Source: Syntrophaceae bacterium UBA4810 (GTDB taxonomy: Bacteria; Desulfobacterota; Syntrophia; Syntrophales; Smithellaceae). From it: a stretch of 8,314 nt of DNA. Positions 1 through 5,353 of the stretch are shown one piece after another. A program made the translations under genes and the position numbers. The notes under the pieces are model-generated. The model saw nothing but the letters and a program-made list of their open reading frames with translations, was not told the DNA's origin and did no database searches. Every line of letters begins with the position of its first letter. Within the stretch, counting starts at the first letter, position 1. The stretch lies in contig DHGA01000079.1 of assembly GCA_002402545.1 (NCBI GenBank), positions 18,351-26,664 of the forward strand, read 5' to 3'.

Positions 1-150
1 GTCAGCGCCGGCCTGATGCCTGTTCATATGCACTCCGTTTTTCCAAAGGCGATTGCCCGTAACATCATATACCTTGCCGTCAACGGCAACCAGCGCCTCG
101 CGGCCTTCTTTGCCGTCGTTTTTTGCCAGACTATCACGGTCAAATTCCAT
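1..150 (-). CDS. Cytochrome b5-like heme/steroid-binding domain protein, 3' end beyond the left edge
   Basis: The first 50 codons of a small protein are visible; the rest lies outside the window. Visible are an acidic N-terminus, then VAVDGKVYDVT at residues 21-31, W36, and HMNRHQAG at 41-48. This is the pattern of the short stand-alone cytochrome b5-like proteins found in many anaerobes ('predicted heme/steroid binding protein'), where the histidines near H41/H45 are the candidate heme ligands in place of the HPGG of true cytochrome b5. The start ATG (148-150) follows a strong AGGAGG about 7 bases upstream. It lies 58 bases downstream of the prenyltransferase gene on the same strand, so co-transcription is likely. 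Family assignment is good; heme binding in this protein is inferred, and the C-terminal half cannot be checked. Confidence 0.82.
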   Translation of the reverse strand, partial: MEFDRDSLAKNDGKEGREALVAVDGKVYDVTGNRLWKNGVHMNRHQAGAD

Positions 151-208
151 TTTGTTTTCCTCCTCGCATCATGTGCGGATATTGTACAACATTAAAAGTT
201 TCGCGTCT

Positions 209-1294
209 TCAATTTTTGCCGGGGTTTTTGAAAAACACAGCGGCGGCGGCCGGAATGTAAAAACCCGCCAAAATAAGCGCGGCAAAAAAAGCAGTCTGCA
301 CATCATGATTATTTTGGATACCCTGAATCAGATAAGCGATAATTAATATAATGCCCGTCAGATTATGCGCGCGGATAGTAAGGAGATTTGCCGGCGCGAG
401 CCGAAGCGGATTACTGAAAGTCCTTTTCAAAATGCCAAATGCCCGCAGAAACCAGGGCAGTGTGAAAAACGCCAGATATATCCAAAAACTTGCCACATTA
501 AATATCGGGGCAAATAAGATAACCAAATAGGCAGCGGTCATAGACGCCGCGTAAAACCAAACCGCCTTTTTTGTTCCCCATAAAACCACGAGATTGTTTT
601 TCCCTGCCGCGGCGTCATCTTTTCTGTCCGGTATTTCATTGATGATAATCATCGCGAACATCATCAGCCCCAGAGGCGATAAAACCCAAAACGCCTCCCA
701 TGATAAAGAAACCGCCTGCACGACATACGCTCCCAGGCCGATGGTAAAACTGAAATTAACCAGTTGGGAAATTTCTCCAAAGCCGCGGTAGCCGTAGCGT
801 ATCGGCGGCGCCGTGTAAAAATAGGAGCTGGCCATACCAAAAACGCCAAAGGCAAGCACCCACCAGGTTCGCGCCGCGCATAAATATAAACCGATGATGA
901 TGGTCAGCAAATATAATGATAAAAAAACAAACCGCATGTCTTGGGGTTTAATTTTCCCCGAAGTCAGAGTGCCGCTGCCGCCCGCGTAGGGATTTATTAC
1001 TTTTTTATTTTTCTGATCCACAGCGGCGTGATAATCGAAATAATCGTCAGTCATATTCAGCGCTATGTGATTGAGCGTCACCCCCAGCACAACCAGAAAG
1101 AAAAACCACTGATAGATGATTCCGGTTTGCGTCCAGGCCACAACGCCGCCCAGAATAGCCGGCAGAAAACTTGAAGGGACAAAATGATAGCGGAAAGCCG
1201 TCCACCAAACCGGCAAAGATATCCGAGTTGGCACTGATTTGGGGCGCACATAATTATTGGGCGCGATTTTTGGCGGTTTTGTTTTATTCTTCAT
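209..1294 (-). CDS. UbiA-family prenyltransferase, MenA-like
   Basis: A 361-residue polytopic membrane protein of the UbiA superfamily, which joins a polyprenyl diphosphate to an aromatic acceptor. Seen: the first Asp-rich motif NMTDDYFD at 80-87, GGSGTL at 105-110, YTAPP followed by an RGFGE loop at about 161-175, and the second Asp-rich motif DRKDD at 223-227 followed by GKNNLVV. Both Mg-diphosphate-binding motifs are therefore intact. The YTAPP...GE loop and the NxxDDYxD form match MenA (1,4-dihydroxy-2-naphthoate prenyltransferase) better than ubiquinone or heme-O enzymes, so a menaquinone role is favoured but not proved. It is longer than E. coli MenA (about 308 residues), largely from a basic N-terminal extension of about 30 residues. 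No strong SD is visible before the ATG at 1292-1294, so a slightly shorter start is possible. Downstream on the same strand is the cytochrome b5-like gene. Confidence 0.88.
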   Translation of the reverse strand: MKNKTKPPKIAPNNYVRPKSVPTRISLPVWWTAFRYHFVPSSFLPAILGGVVAWTQTGIIYQWFFFLVVLGVTLNHIALNMTDDYFDYHAAVDQKNKKVINPYAGGSGTLTSGKIKPQDMRFVFLSLYLLTIIIGLYLCAARTWWVLAFGVFGMASSYFYTAPPIRYGYRGFGEISQLVNFSFTIGLGAYVVQAVSLSWEAFWVLSPLGLMMFAMIIINEIPDRKDDAAAGKNNLVVLWGTKKAVWFYAASMTAAYLVILFAPIFNVASFWIYLAFFTLPWFLRAFGILKRTFSNPLRLAPANLLTIRAHNLTGIILIIAYLIQGIQNNHDVQTAFFAALILAGFYIPAAAAVFFKNPGKN

Positions 1295-1356
1295 TAATCT
1301 TTTTGCTTTGATTTATCATTGTTAACATAAAGGAAATTTATATGTCAAAAAAATAG

Positions 1357-1380
1357 ATTTATATTTAATTCGTTATAAAT
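1357..1380. promoter_or_regulatory. AT-rich palindrome, candidate operator between divergent genes
   Basis: A 24-base dyad: left half ATTTATA, three unpaired bases, central AATT, three unpaired bases, right half TATAAAT. Eighteen of 24 positions are symmetric. It lies between the divergent prenyltransferase and rubrerythrin genes, about 85 bases upstream of the -35 of the rubrerythrin promoter. Size and AT-richness are like a Fur/PerR-type site, and rubrerythrins are PerR-regulated in several anaerobes, but it does not match the published PerR or Fur consensus. The regulator is unknown. Confidence 0.35.
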
Positions 1381-1392
1381 GACGCTCGTTAG

Positions 1393-1410
1393 GCGATAAA
1401 AGACTATCGC
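1393..1410. repeat. Short inverted repeat GCGATA-N6-TATCGC
   Basis: A perfect 6-bp inverted repeat with a 6-base spacer, lying between the AT-rich palindrome and the rubrerythrin promoter. It could be a second operator half-site pair or chance; no T-tract follows, so it is not a terminator. Confidence 0.3.
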
Positions 1411-1464
1411 AATAAAACGTAAACAGGTGCGTGTTCTCGCGGTAAAAAATCAGCCATAATTGTC

Positions 1465-1492
1465 TTGACAATTTTCCCCAAGCACATATCCT
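1465..1492 (+). promoter_or_regulatory. Sigma70-type promoter for the rubrerythrin operon
   Basis: TTGACA at 1465-1470, a 16-base spacer, then TATCCT at 1487-1492 (4 of 6 matches to TATAAT). The predicted start of transcription near 1499 leaves a leader of about 55 bases before the ATG at 1554. The -35 is perfect and the -10 only fair. Confidence 0.55.
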
Positions 1493-1553
1493 AACTAATA
1501 TAGTAGCATTCAAAAAAACATAACAACGCAAGAAATAACTGAAAGGAAAACAA

Positions 1554-2072
1554 ATGGTTAAGTTATACAGATGCATAATTTGCGGTGACGCGTATATCGG
1601 CGAAAATCCGCCGGCAAACTGCCCCTTCTGCGGCGCGCATATTGAGTACATCAAAGAAGCCAAAGACGCGGTTGTAAACTTTGACGTGGAGTTAAGCGCG
1701 CGGGATAAGGCCAACGCCCAGCACGCCCTTGTGGTAGAAGTAAGCAACGCGACATTTTACGCCTGCGCGGCGGATAAAACGGATGATCCTGAAGGAAAGA
1801 TTTTGTTCAAGGCTCTGGGCAAGATCGAAGCGGAACACGCCTCCGTTTGGAAGAAAATACTCAAGCTCAAATCCGTTCCGCAAGGCAACGAAACATGCCA
1901 CTCTCAAAACGTCGAGAATCTGAAAGATTCACACGCCAGAGAAACCAGGGCAATAGATTTTTACAGAAAGTCCGCCGCGGAAGCGGATAGTTCAAGAATC
2001 AAACAGATATTTGAAGCGCTGGTGGACATAGAAACAGACCACCTGCATTTGTCTGAAGAAAGACTAAAATAA
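1554..2072 (+). CDS. Reverse-type rubrerythrin (N-terminal rubredoxin site, C-terminal ferritin-like diiron domain)
   Basis: A 172-residue cytosolic protein. A short rubredoxin-like Fe site comes first (C7xxC10 and C23xxC26), followed by a four-helix ferritin-like domain. Candidate diiron ligands are E62 (helix 1), E92xxH95 (helix 2), E130 (helix 3) and E160xxH163 (helix 4). This is the domain order of 'reverse' rubrerythrins, which reduce H2O2 with electrons passed through the FeS4 site. Odd point: canonical rubrerythrin has a second helix-3 glutamate (E94...E97) that takes part in the iron shift on redox change; here the equivalent position is A133. The start is supported by AAAGG 7 bases upstream of the ATG. 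It is the first gene of a two-gene operon, 25 bases before a classical rubrerythrin. Family is sure; peroxidase activity is inferred. Confidence 0.9.
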   Translation: MVKLYRCIICGDAYIGENPPANCPFCGAHIEYIKEAKDAVVNFDVELSARDKANAQHALVVEVSNATFYACAADKTDDPEGKILFKALGKIEAEHASVWKKILKLKSVPQGNETCHSQNVENLKDSHARETRAIDFYRKSAAEADSSRIKQIFEALVDIETDHLHLSEERLK

Positions 2073-2097
2073 AACATATAAATCAAAGGAGAAAATT

Positions 2098-2595
2098 ATG
2101 TCGAAAACTGAAGAGGCGTTAAAAGAAGCTTTTGCCGGTGAATCACAGGCGAACCGTAAATATCTTGCTTTCGCGGCCAAGGCGGACCAGGAAGGATTTC
2201 CACGGGCGGCAAAACTATTTCGGGCGGCGGCAGAAGCCGAAACAGTTCACGCCCACGCGCATTTGAAGGCGCTAAAGGGAATACGTTCCACCAGAGAAAA
2301 CCTCCAGGAAGCTATCGCGGGGGAAACGCACGAATTCAAAAGCATGTATCCGGATATGATCGCGGCGGCCAAGGCGGAAGGTCACAAGGAAGCGGAGAGG
2401 TCTTTCACTTTTGCCAACGATGTGGAAAAAATTCATGCCGGTCTATATCAGCAGGTTCTTGATGAACTAGATAGCGCCAAAGAGGTTTACAGCTATTACG
2501 TGTGCCCCGTTTGCGGCTACACTGCCGAAAAAGAAGCGCCGGAGACATGCCCGGTATGCGGCGCCAAAGGCAAGATGTTTAAAAAAGTTGATTAA
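2098..2595 (+). CDS. Rubrerythrin (classical order: diiron domain then rubredoxin domain)
   Basis: A 165-residue cytosolic non-heme iron peroxidase. The ferritin-like domain carries all expected ligands: E15 in AFAGES, E48xxH51, the pair E75xxE78 in AIAGETHE, and E110xxH113. A C-terminal rubredoxin domain follows with C136xxC139 and C151xxC154, the latter in CPVCGAKG. Length and domain order are standard for a short rubrerythrin, and the helix-3 second glutamate lost in the upstream protein is present here. In this family, electrons from NADH-dependent oxidoreductases or rubredoxin reduce peroxide to water in anaerobes. An AAGGAG site precedes the ATG, which starts 25 bases after the upstream rubrerythrin, so both are probably made from one transcript ending at the hairpin at 2682-2718. 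Confidence 0.95.
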   Translation: MSKTEEALKEAFAGESQANRKYLAFAAKADQEGFPRAAKLFRAAAEAETVHAHAHLKALKGIRSTRENLQEAIAGETHEFKSMYPDMIAAAKAEGHKEAERSFTFANDVEKIHAGLYQQVLDELDSAKEVYSYYVCPVCGYTAEKEAPETCPVCGAKGKMFKKVD

Positions 2596-2647
2596 GAGCT
2601 TTAAAAAAGTTTCGTAAAAATAGCGCATTACAAAAAATATAAACCGC

Positions 2648-2672
2648 ATCGAAATGTTTTCTTTGTTTCGAT
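2648..2672. repeat. Inverted repeat ATCGAAA-N11-TTTCGAT
   Basis: A perfect 7-bp stem with an 11-base loop, 10 bases before the Rho-independent terminator of the rubrerythrin operon. It may be a 3' stabilising hairpin on the same transcript. Confidence 0.4.
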
Positions 2673-2681
2673 ACATCCCCC

Positions 2682-2718
2682 AAAGGGGCGTGATTGATGA
2701 CTCGCCCCTTTTTATTTT
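2682..2718 (+). terminator. Rho-independent terminator of the rubrerythrin operon
   Basis: AAAGGGGCG at 2682-2690, a 12-base loop, then CGCCCCTTT at 2703-2711 running into TTATTTT. A 9-bp GC-rich stem followed by a T-rich tract, 86 bases after the rubrerythrin stop codon. Confidence 0.85.
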
Positions 2719-2864
2719 GATATGCTAGGCATAAAGTCCGGATTTCTCTTTTAAACAGTGTCATGGTCGAGACGATAGGTAAAAGCACCTCGGCATCAAA
2801 TTACAAAATTTAAATATATCTTGGCAGTAAGCGCAAAGGTCGCCGTTAACAGCTTAATATATTA

Positions 2865-2893
2865 TTGACACGAGAAAGCGTTTTTTCTATACT
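2865..2893 (+). promoter_or_regulatory. Near-consensus sigma70 promoter for the 53-residue membrane microprotein
   Basis: Perfect TTGACA at 2865-2870, an optimal 17-base spacer, then TATACT at 2888-2893 (5 of 6). The start of transcription would be near 2900. Between the preceding terminator and this promoter (2719-2864) I see nothing coding. The implied leader of about 115 bases contains GCCATAA at 2899-2905 and its complement TTATGGC at 2943-2949, which could pair over a 37-base loop. Confidence 0.7.
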
Positions 2894-3014
2894 TCGTGGC
2901 CATAAGCGTGGCATTAGGCGGGCGTTTAGATTTTTGAATATTTTATGGCGTTACATGTTTAACTAAAACCAGGGGGTAGGTGTCAGCCAACTTTTCAAAT
3001 TTGGAGTGTGTAAA

Positions 3015-3176
3015 ATGATAAAATACTTTATTTATGCCGTAGTAATTCTGATAGTTTTATTTCTTATAGACGCTATGGGGCTATACGATGTCCCGTACAT
3101 TGATCCTCCGAAGCTTTTTCCCGGGCAGGAGGAAATAATAAAACAACCAGATGCTTTAAAAGAATTCGACAAATAA
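3015..3176 (+). CDS. Single-span membrane microprotein, 53 residues, unrecognised
   Basis: A short ORF. The ATG follows TTGGAG with 8 bases between GGAG and the start, and a strong promoter lies upstream at 2865-2893. The protein has an N-terminal hydrophobic helix at about residues 4-18 (YFIYAVVILIVLFLI), with K3 on its N side. A short polar region of 35 residues follows, rich in Pro and acidic residues (DVPYIDPPKLFPGQEE) and ending in FDK. It looks like a membrane-anchored small protein with an exposed tail; topology is not determined. I do not recognise a family and do not assign a function. Support is the combination of promoter, ribosome-binding site and membrane helix; homologues would settle it. 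Confidence 0.6.
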   Translation: MIKYFIYAVVILIVLFLIDAMGLYDVPYIDPPKLFPGQEEIIKQPDALKEFDK

Positions 3177-3183
3177 ATGAAAA

Positions 3184-3199
3184 CTGGATGACTGGATGA
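3184..3199 (+). repeat. Tandem duplication of CTGGATGA
   Basis: Two exact adjacent copies of an 8-base unit just after the microprotein stop codon. Two copies only; probably a slippage product. Confidence 0.5.
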
Positions 3200-3238
3200 T
3201 CGGGGAGGCGTTTGCCTGATAGGATAAGCTTGTTGGTG

Positions 3239-3397
3239 CTATTTTTTAACTGTTCCGTCTGCGTTAAAGTCTAATTCTTTGAGTTTATTGATTATTTCTC
3301 CTATGGTCCATGTTGTTTTAGCCTCGATCTTCAGCTTCAGCGCCAAATCATTATACGCTTTTTTTTGTGCCTGCGGTGACAATTCTTTAAAATCCAT
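3239..3397 (-). CDS. Small hydrophilic protein, 52 residues, unrecognised
   Basis: An ORF from ATG at 3395-3397 to TAG at 3239-3241. The product is mostly charged and helical: MDFKELSPQAQKKAYNDL at 1-18, a Lys/Leu-rich helix, W30, then IGEIINKLKELDF at 32-44 and a short tail. Composition and amphipathic spacing look like a real folded protein rather than an antisense shadow. Just upstream of the ATG is GGTTGGGTGAG, a poor SD with G-rich character; an in-frame TTG three codons upstream is an alternative start. It converges on the 53-residue microprotein gene, 62 bases away. No family is recognised; the start is less sure than the frame. Confidence 0.5.
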   Translation of the reverse strand: MDFKELSPQAQKKAYNDLALKLKIEAKTTWTIGEIINKLKELDFNADGTVKK

Positions 3398-3482
3398 CTC
3401 ACCCAACCCAAAAAATTTGTTCAGTTTCTCTAGTCTTTTCTTTTATCCTATTTTACTTTAAAAACAAACATTTATGCAAGCG

Positions 3483-3710
3483 CTACTGTTTAAAAATATT
3501 AGACGCGGATAAAGGCTTCACGGTATCTTCATTTAGCCATATTAACCGCGGATTTCCCGGAACGGCAATAATTTGCTCTCCTGATAAACGCAAGTTCATG
3601 TTTTCTGTACATGAGTCTCCGGAATTTATCAAAGCGCTGCCGTATTTTAACTGATATTCCTCTCTTTTCTTTTTTAAAAAATTAAAGTAGGGTTTGCATG
3701 AACAAATCAA
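3483..3710 (-). CDS. Unrecognised ORF with uncertain start, possibly a gene remnant
   Basis: An open frame of up to 75 residues that opens at TTG (3708-3710) directly after an in-frame TAG, with no SD before it. From about residue 19 onward (EYQLKYGSALINSGDSC, then LRLSGEQIIAVPGNP and RLIWLNEDTV) the composition and codon use look like genuine coding sequence. The first 18 residues (Lys- and Phe-rich, from an AT-rich stretch) do not. An internal ATG at residue 38 lacks a well-spaced SD. Possible readings are a short gene with a weak start or the 3' end of a decayed gene whose front has been lost. It diverges from the PilZ gene. No family recognised. Confidence 0.4.
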   Translation of the reverse strand: MICSCKPYFNFLKKKREEYQLKYGSALINSGDSCTENMNLRLSGEQIIAVPGNPRLIWLNEDTVKPLSASNIFKQ

Positions 3711-3751
3711 CTATTATTTTTATTGCCGGTTATAAATGAAAAGTGGGTAAT

Positions 3752-4084
3752 ATGCCAAAAGACGAACGCAGAATAAACAAAAGGATGGCTTCTAACTTTG
3801 AAATTTCATATCTGCACGAAAGTGATTACCTCATATCTTTTACAAAAAATATTTCCGCGGACGGAATGTTTGTGGAGACAGAAAAACTGCCGGAATTAGG
3901 GTCAACTATAAAATTGGTTTTTACCATAGGCACTTTAAATAAAATAGAAACTAACGCCAAAGTAATGTGGCTAAATAAAGGCGCTTCGCCAAAAGACACC
4001 GGCATGGGCGTGAAATTCCTTAATCTGCCCGCTAAGGCCAAAGACGCGATACTAAAAGAAATTAATGTGGTCGCGGTTTTATAA
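3752..4084 (+). CDS. PilZ-domain protein (probable cyclic di-GMP receptor)
   Basis: A 110-residue single-domain cytosolic protein. Both halves of the PilZ c-di-GMP-binding signature are present: RxxxR as R7-I-N-K-R11 in the N-terminal loop, and N33-I-S35-A-D-G38, the (D/N)xSxxG motif. A C-terminal barrel strand GMGVKFLNL follows at about 84-92. It resembles the short PilZ proteins abundant in myxobacteria and related Deltaproteobacteria. I chose the ATG at 3752; an in-frame GTG at 3743 adds three residues. Neither has a good SD, only GTGGGT upstream of the ATG. No partner gene (pilus, flagellum, cyclase) adjoins it, so its output is unknown. It may translate a c-di-GMP signal into motility, adhesion or secretion changes. 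Confidence 0.82.
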   Translation: MPKDERRINKRMASNFEISYLHESDYLISFTKNISADGMFVETEKLPELGSTIKLVFTIGTLNKIETNAKVMWLNKGASPKDTGMGVKFLNLPAKAKDAILKEINVVAVL

Positions 4085-4221
4085 AATCATTGTTTATTTT
4101 AATAATAATTCCTCTCTTTCCTGTTCTTAAATGTTTGCGCATACTGATTTCCAATTAAATAAAATTATTACTATGATTTACATTTTTTTATCCCATAACC
4201 AATTCCCGCGGAGGACAGCTT

Positions 4222-4638
4222 ATGACTTTTACGGAAATTATTTCAATTAATACAAAAGGCTTCAGCGACATCATCGACATTACACCGCGCGTGCTTTCCT
4301 ATATCGAGCAGGCGGGCATTTCCAGCGGGCTTATCACCCTTTTCTGCCCCGGCTCCACGGGAGCGCTCACCACCATTGAATATGAACCAGGCGTGTTGCG
4401 GGATTTGAAGGAAGCGCTGGAAAAAATCGCCCCGTCGGACATTCCCTATCATCACGATAAAAGATGGGGAGACGGCAACGGCTTTTCCCATGTCCGCGCC
4501 GCTTTGATGAAACCATCGCTTTCGATTCCGGTTGTTGACGGAAAGCCGACGCTGGGCACATGGCAGCAGATTGTGTTTATTGACTTTGATAACCGGGCCA
4601 GAAGCCGCGATATCGTCGTTCAGATCATCGGGGAGTAA
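4222..4638 (+). CDS. YjbQ/UPF0047 family protein, 'GST' variant
   Basis: A 138-residue protein, the same length as E. coli YjbQ. Conserved blocks are CPGSTGALTTIEYEPG at 42-57, YHHDKRWGDGNGFSHVRAAL at 76-95, and LGTWQQIVFIDFD at 111-123. Some family members have weak thiamine-phosphate synthase activity, giving the name 'secondary thiamine-phosphate synthase'; the physiological role is not established. In E. coli YjbQ the first block reads HTSASLT; here the histidine position is G44 and the block reads GSTGALT, the form seen in archaeal-type members. The later histidines H78 and H90 are kept. A strong GGAGG precedes the ATG by 7 bases. The 137-base AT-rich spacer upstream shows no clear promoter. 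The stop codon is part of a following hairpin. Confidence 0.85.
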   Translation: MTFTEIISINTKGFSDIIDITPRVLSYIEQAGISSGLITLFCPGSTGALTTIEYEPGVLRDLKEALEKIAPSDIPYHHDKRWGDGNGFSHVRAALMKPSLSIPVVDGKPTLGTWQQIVFIDFDNRARSRDIVVQIIGE

Positions 4639-4659
4639 AAGCGCGCATACGCGCTTTTA
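4636..4659 (+). terminator. Hairpin terminator overlapping the yjbQ-like stop codon
   Basis: TAAAAGCGCG, loop CATA, CGCGCTTTTA: a perfect 10-bp stem whose first bases are the TAA stop codon. The T-run is only four bases inside the stem, followed by ACTG, so termination may be weak. The symmetric A/T ends would let it act on both strands. Confidence 0.6.
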
Positions 4660-4700
4660 CTGTTCATATCCGCCCTTTTTGTATTAGCAAAATCGCCTGC

Positions 4701-4725
4701 GGATTGATCGGGGATCAATCCCTAC
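4701..4725 (-). repeat. REP palindrome 1 (GTAG-headed, ATTGAT arms)
   Basis: Read on the minus strand: GTAG, arm GGATTGATC, loop CCC, arm GATCAATCC. A perfect 9-bp hairpin headed by the GTAG tetranucleotide typical of REP elements mobilised by RAYT transposases. The same sequence recurs at 5314-5338 in the same orientation. Confidence 0.85.
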
Positions 4726-4753
4726 ATAACACGACGGTCTTTTCATCATCTTT

Positions 4754-4778
4754 GTAGGGCGCGTTCCCCGAACGCGCC
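4754..4778 (+). repeat. REP palindrome 2 (GTAG-headed, CGCGTT arms)
   Basis: Read on the plus strand: GTAG, arm GGCGCGTTC, loop CCC, arm GAACGCGCC. The layout is identical to REP 1 (9-bp arms beginning GG, CCC loop) but with six inner arm positions changed in a compensated way. It ends 10 bases from the transposase stop codon. Confidence 0.85.
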
Positions 4779-4788
4779 GCTTATATTA

Positions 4789-5262
4789 TTAAAACGCATC
4801 GTAATTGATTTTAGAAAACGGATAATCTGTCCATTCATTGACAATCATTTTTCTGGCAGGATTACCGGCAATGTATTCGGCAATCGTTTTCAATGATTCA
4901 TCTTTTCTGACAATATGTTCATAATAATTTTTCTGCCAGAGCGGTTTTATGCCGTGCATAAGCGATAAAATCCGGGCATTATATCTTTTAAAAGCGGCTA
5001 TCCAATTGGCCAGTGATTTTCCATAACCTTCATTCAGCTTCAATAAAAGATGTAGATGATCAGGCATAATGCAATACGCAAATACCGTAACTTCTTGCGC
5101 CACCCGGCAACGATAATCAATTTCCTTTTCAATATACTGAACAATTGTTGGATTTTTGAAATATGCTGTCTTATTCCAGGTGCAGATAGTCACGAAATAG
5201 ACATCATCTGTGTTGGAATAATCATACCCCGCAAGATGAATTTGTTTTCGTTTCGCCAGCAT
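4789..5262 (-). CDS. REP-associated tyrosine transposase (RAYT, Y1-type)
   Basis: A complete 157-residue member of the TnpA_REP/Y1 HUH single-strand transposase family. The HUH metal-binding motif is H69-L-H71 within MPDHLHLLL at 66-74. The candidate catalytic tyrosine is Y114 in NYYEHIVR (112-119), and the C-terminal signature AEYIAGNPARK at 128-138 is intact. These enzymes nick single-stranded DNA at GTAG-headed palindromes and are thought to spread REP elements. The gene is flanked on both sides by such palindromes (4701-4778 and 5280-5399), which argues for a working pair of enzyme and substrate. All motifs are intact with no frameshift. The upstream region has only a weak SD (GAAGA), and REP 3 lies just 17 bases before the start codon, so the transcript or start site may be affected by the hairpin. 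Confidence 0.93.
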   Translation of the reverse strand: MLAKRKQIHLAGYDYSNTDDVYFVTICTWNKTAYFKNPTIVQYIEKEIDYRCRVAQEVTVFAYCIMPDHLHLLLKLNEGYGKSLANWIAAFKRYNARILSLMHGIKPLWQKNYYEHIVRKDESLKTIAEYIAGNPARKMIVNEWTDYPFSKINYDAF

Positions 5263-5279
5263 ATTATTTTGTCTTCATT

Positions 5280-5304
5280 GTAGGGCGCGTCTCCCAAACG
5301 CGCC
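5280..5304 (+). repeat. REP palindrome 3 (CGCG-arm type, diverged centre)
   Basis: GTAG, arm GGCGCGT, loop CTCCCAA, arm ACGCGCC. The same type as REP 2 but with substitutions around the loop that break the two inner base pairs, leaving a 7-bp stem. It lies immediately upstream of the transposase start codon. Confidence 0.8.
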
Positions 5305-5313
5305 GTTAATTAC

Positions 5314-5338
5314 GGATTGATCGGGGATCAATCCCTAC
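5314..5338 (-). repeat. REP palindrome 4 (identical to REP 1)
   Basis: Minus-strand reading: GTAG, arm GGATTGATC, loop CCC, arm GATCAATCC, exactly as at 4701-4725, with one more identical base on each side. It sits 9 bases beyond REP 3. Confidence 0.85.
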
Positions 5339-5353
5339 ACATCACTGCCTTGC

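Noticed and set aside
1343..1348. TTGACA on the minus strand as a promoter for the prenyltransferase
   Set aside because: No acceptable -10 lies 16-18 bases downstream (TTAACA is the best), so I did not call it.
1373..1747. 124-residue open frame on the minus strand
   Set aside because: Overlaps the rubrerythrin start and its promoter on the opposite strand; composition is that of an antisense frame and no SD is present.
2579..2788. 69-residue minus-strand frame after the rubrerythrin operon
   Set aside because: Runs across the terminator hairpin; Cys/Phe-rich nonsense composition and no start signal.
3206..3217. AGGC-GTTT-GCCT hairpin as terminator of the 53-residue microprotein gene
   Set aside because: Only a 4-bp stem, and the nearest T-run starts about 25 bases later.
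4701..5338. Repeats REP 1 and REP 4 as terminal inverted repeats of an insertion sequence or as CRISPR repeats
   Set aside because: They are self-palindromic, in the same orientation, headed by GTAG and unevenly spaced, which fits REP elements and not IS ends or a CRISPR array.
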